NCBI GenBank assembly: GCA_959608595.1
Contig: CAUHTB010000042.1
Span: forward strand, 1-6,409
Length of the DNA: 6,409 nucleotides
Reading direction: 5' to 3'
DNA from: an uncultured Veillonella sp.
GTDB taxonomy: Bacteria > Bacillota > Negativicutes > Veillonellales > Veillonellaceae
A program made the position numbers and the translations under genes. The notes below the pieces were generated by a model. It did not search any database. It was not told where the DNA came from and worked only from the letters and a program-made list of their open reading frames with translations. Below are positions 4,762-6,409 of this stretch, one piece after another. Position 1 is the first letter of the stretch. Each line of letters opens with the position of its first letter.

Positions 4762-5106
4762 TTACGCTTCTTTTTCGTGCTCAGAAATACGGCAGTATTT
4801 AATTTGTGCGCAAATACACTCATCCTTAGATTTATATAATTGAGGGATGATCTCTAAAATATCGGCAAATGTAGCTTCATTAATGGAATAACGAGTCCAT
4901 AAGCCATTACGTTGAGAGTTAACTACACCTGCATCAATTAAGATTTTCATGTGGTAGCTCAACGTAGATTGGGACAAATTGAAGCTAGCTAAAATATCAG
5001 CTGCACATAATTCATTGCAAGACAACATATCGATGATGTGTAATCTTGTTTCATCGCTTAATGCCTTAAAAATCGTAGCTAAACGTTCATAAGAAACTTC
5101 AACCAT
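4762..5106 (-). CDS. ArsR-family winged-helix regulator with C-terminal cysteine cluster
   Basis: Small dimeric repressors of this family leave DNA when they bind a metal(loid) or other signal. The 114-residue protein begins with the typical LATIFKALSDETRLHIIDML helix pair. The recognition helix region is about 42-60 (NLSQSTLSYHMKILIDAG) and the wing about 61-75 (NSQRNGLWTRYSI). The usual ELCVCDL metal motif reads NELCAADI here, so the second cysteine is missing. Cysteines are C30, C34, C97, C99 and C105. The C-terminal spacing C-x-C-x5-C resembles the arsenite site of Acidithiobacillus ferrooxidans ArsR (C95, C96, C102). Thiol-based sensing is an inference. The ATG at 5106 has GAGGAG 8 nt upstream. 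It heads an operon with dinB, and a dyad at its promoter suggests autoregulation. The metal specificity, or whether it senses metal at all, is not known. Confidence 0.92.
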   Translation of the reverse strand: MVEVSYERLATIFKALSDETRLHIIDMLSCNELCAADILASFNLSQSTLSYHMKILIDAGVVNSQRNGLWTRYSINEATFADILEIIPQLYKSKDECICAQIKYCRISEHEKEA

Positions 5107-5138
5107 ATTTTTAACTCCTCAAATCTGTATCAAAAAAT

Positions 5139-5166
5139 GTCAATCTACTTTATTGACTCTATTATA
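5139..5166 (-). promoter_or_regulatory. arsR-dinB promoter and candidate operator
   Basis: On the minus strand TATAAT (5166-5161) is a perfect -10, giving a start near 5154 and a leader of about 47 nt. No strong -35 is seen 16-18 bp upstream. Immediately downstream, over the start site, lies the inverted repeat GTCAAT-CTACTTT-ATTGAC (5139-5157; 6-bp arms, 7-bp centre). A repressor bound there would block initiation, the usual arrangement for ArsR-type autoregulation. Confidence 0.55.
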
Positions 5167-5513
5167 TACTATTTCTTAATGTAAATCTATTTTTTTCTTT
5201 ATATTTGTATCTTAATAATTTATTATGAATACAAAAAAATTATAAATAAGTAAATTTCGCCTAATTATAAACTAATTTAAGCACGTAGCTATTTGTATAA
5301 AATGAATATTTTAAACAAATTTTCATTTTATAGATTTATCTGAGTATACATTTTTCTGTATATATAACAATTACGCTCTATTATTCGTTATATATTTTTC
5401 GATATACTCACGCTTTAATAACTATAAAGCATACTTCGATATACCGCACTACTGTAGCAACCTAAAGGATTAGATATAGAGGATCCACGTTTGTATTCTA
5501 CATCCATTCAATA
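5167..5513. other. Gene-free AT-rich region upstream of arsR
   Basis: No reading frame with a ribosome binding site is visible on either strand. The stretch is dominated by A and T and by inverted repeats: the nested palindrome at 5342-5409, a small GCTTTA/TAAAGC hairpin at 5412-5430, and the TTGTATT/AATACAA pair that begins at 5491. There is no tRNA and no recognisable riboswitch core. Confidence 0.6.
5342..5409. repeat. Large nested palindrome
   Basis: The outer arms GAGTATA (5342-5348) and TATACTC (5403-5409) enclose the inner arms ATATATAAC (5360-5368) and GTTATATAT (5387-5395). Unpaired stretches of 11 and 7 nt separate outer and inner arms, and an 18-nt loop lies in the centre. All 16 arm pairs are perfect. 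It could be a cruciform, a protein-binding site, the core of an untranslated RNA, or a decayed miniature element. Confidence 0.6.
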
Positions 5514-5516
5514 CAA
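5491..5516. repeat. Inverted repeat next to the purA terminator
   Basis: TTGTATT (5491-5497) and AATACAA (5510-5516) form 7-bp perfect arms around a 12-nt loop, and the second arm abuts the purA terminator. On the minus strand it would fold just after the terminator T-run. Its role is unknown. Confidence 0.4.
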
Positions 5517-5537
5517 AAGACCCCTCTGTGAGGAGCC
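5516..5537 (-). terminator. Probable purA terminator
   Basis: On the minus strand an 8-bp stem containing G-U pairs, GGCTCCTC (5537-5530) with GAGGGGTC, closes a 3-nt loop and is followed by TTTT. It lies about 110 nt after the purA stop codon with no other gene between, so it most likely ends the purA transcript. Confidence 0.65.
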
Positions 5538-5646
5538 TTATCTGTATAATTCTATAAATCGATTGCATAGCAAGAAATGTTAAAATATATAACACTCTAT
5601 CAATGCTACCAAATGCAAATTTTCTATTATATCAAATTAGTATAGC

Positions 5647-6409
5647 TTAGAATACATTTACTAAATCGATAGTTTGACTACGGTTAGGACCAACAGATAC
5701 AATGCCCAAAGGCACGCCTGTTACTTCTGCAATACGTTCTACATATTTACGGGCATTTTCAGGCAATTTATCATATTCACGGATACCAGAAATATCTGTT
5801 TCCCAACCTGGCAATGTTTCGTACACTGCTTCGCAAGCTTCAAGATCTTTTAAGTTAGCTGGGAACCCTTCTACGTCTTTACCATTCAATTTGTAACCTA
5901 CACAGATCTTCAATTCTTTAAAAGTATCAAGAATATCCAACCGTGTAATAGCTAAGTAATCAAGGCTATTAAGACCTGCTGCGTATTTTACAACCATGAG
6001 GTCTAACCAACCACAACGACGAGGACGACCCGTTACAGTGCCGAACTCATGACCAAGCTCACGAAGGTTATCGCCAGTTTCGTTAAGAAGCTCTGTAGGG
6101 AATGGACCTGCACCAACACGTGTAGCATATGCTTTTACAACACCAAAAATATTTTTTAAGTAGTTAGGACCCACACCAGCGCCCGTGGAAGCACCACCTG
6201 CGATTGGATGAGAGGATGTTACGAATGGATAGGTACCATGATCAAGGTCGAGCATAGTAGCTTGAGCACCTTCGAATAATACCTTTTTATCCTCTTTTAC
6301 AGCTTTAAGAACAGCCGCATTAGTATCTGTTACATAAGGCTTCAAGGCTTCAGCGTATTTGGTGTAGTCCGCTAAGATTTCATCGTAGTTAACAGGTTCA
6401 GCATCATAT
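5647..6409 (-). CDS. purA: Adenylosuccinate synthetase, C-terminal part (cut by window edge)
   Basis: It joins IMP and aspartate using GTP to make adenylosuccinate, the first committed step to AMP, in the cytoplasm. The frame stays open to the right edge, so the visible 253 residues are the C-terminal part of a protein usually near 430. The visible fragment starts YDAEPVNYDEILADYTKY. Family hallmarks, numbered within the fragment, are FEGAQATMLDLDHGTYPF (45-62), the GVGPNYLKNIFGVVKAYATR segment, VGAGPFPTEL, TGRPRRCGWLD (126-136) and ITRLD (154-158). The C-terminal GPNRSQTIDLVNVF ends at TAA. The N-terminal GTP/IMP loop lies outside the window. A TTG at 6343-6345 is internal, not a start. A terminator lies about 110 nt downstream. 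There is no sign of damage in the part seen. Confidence 0.97.
   Translation of the reverse strand, partial: YDAEPVNYDEILADYTKYAEALKPYVTDTNAAVLKAVKEDKKVLFEGAQATMLDLDHGTYPFVTSSHPIAGGASTGAGVGPNYLKNIFGVVKAYATRVGAGPFPTELLNETGDNLRELGHEFGTVTGRPRRCGWLDLMVVKYAAGLNSLDYLAITRLDILDTFKELKICVGYKLNGKDVEGFPANLKDLEACEAVYETLPGWETDISGIREYDKLPENARKYVERIAEVTGVPLGIVSVGPNRSQTIDLVNVF

Noticed and set aside
5138..5143. TTGACA (minus strand) as a -35 element for arsR
   Set aside because: The -10 position 17 bp downstream falls on the ribosome binding site and has no TATAAT likeness. The hexamer fits better as an arm of the dyad.
6343..6345. TTG as the start codon of purA
   Set aside because: The frame continues open to the window edge with plausible PurA sequence, and the remaining length would be far below the family norm.

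Overview
The window looks like chromosomal DNA from an AT-rich, low-GC member of the Firmicutes. Gene content and protein style (secreted e(P4)-type phosphatase, ArsR-DinB pair, PurA) suggest Veillonella or a close Negativicutes relative. That assignment is an impression from the sequence, not a database result. Most of the window is on the minus strand. The one clear plus-strand gene encodes an unrecognised secreted protein.

Left end (1-520): the leader-proximal end of a type II CRISPR array, with four identical 36-bp repeats and three complete spacers, running off the left edge. Read on the minus strand, the repeat begins GTTTTAGTACTCTGTAA, the same start as the Staphylococcus aureus Cas9 crRNA repeat. 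A tracrRNA gene lies just upstream on the same strand, with promoter, antirepeat containing ACAGAATCTACTAAAA, nexus-like hairpin, second hairpin and two successive terminators. Between tracrRNA and array, inside the leader, is a second, degenerate antirepeat that could fold onto the first repeat. It is the most unusual feature here. No cas genes are in the window; they are expected to the left.

Middle left (620-1740): a minus-strand tRNA-Arg(CCT) gene with its own promoter, a 12-bp perfect dyad over that promoter, a trailer holding a hairpin and a short tRNA-like direct repeat, and a terminator. Upstream on the same strand is an exported HAD-family acid phosphatase of the e(P4) type.

Middle (1741-3210): a divergent intergenic region, then a plus-strand exported protein of unknown function. 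A strong hairpin separates it from a convergent small hypothetical gene.

Right (3278-5166): an ArsR-family regulator and a DNA polymerase IV (DinB) form an apparent two-gene operon with a 2-base gap. The regulator has a C-terminal cysteine cluster. The polymerase carries a repeat-bearing insertion in its little-finger domain and a long tail beyond the clamp-binding motif. A dyad at the arsR promoter may be the operator.

Far right (5167-6409): an AT-rich gene-free stretch with a large nested palindrome, a likely purA terminator, and the C-terminal 253 residues of adenylosuccinate synthetase, cut by the window edge.
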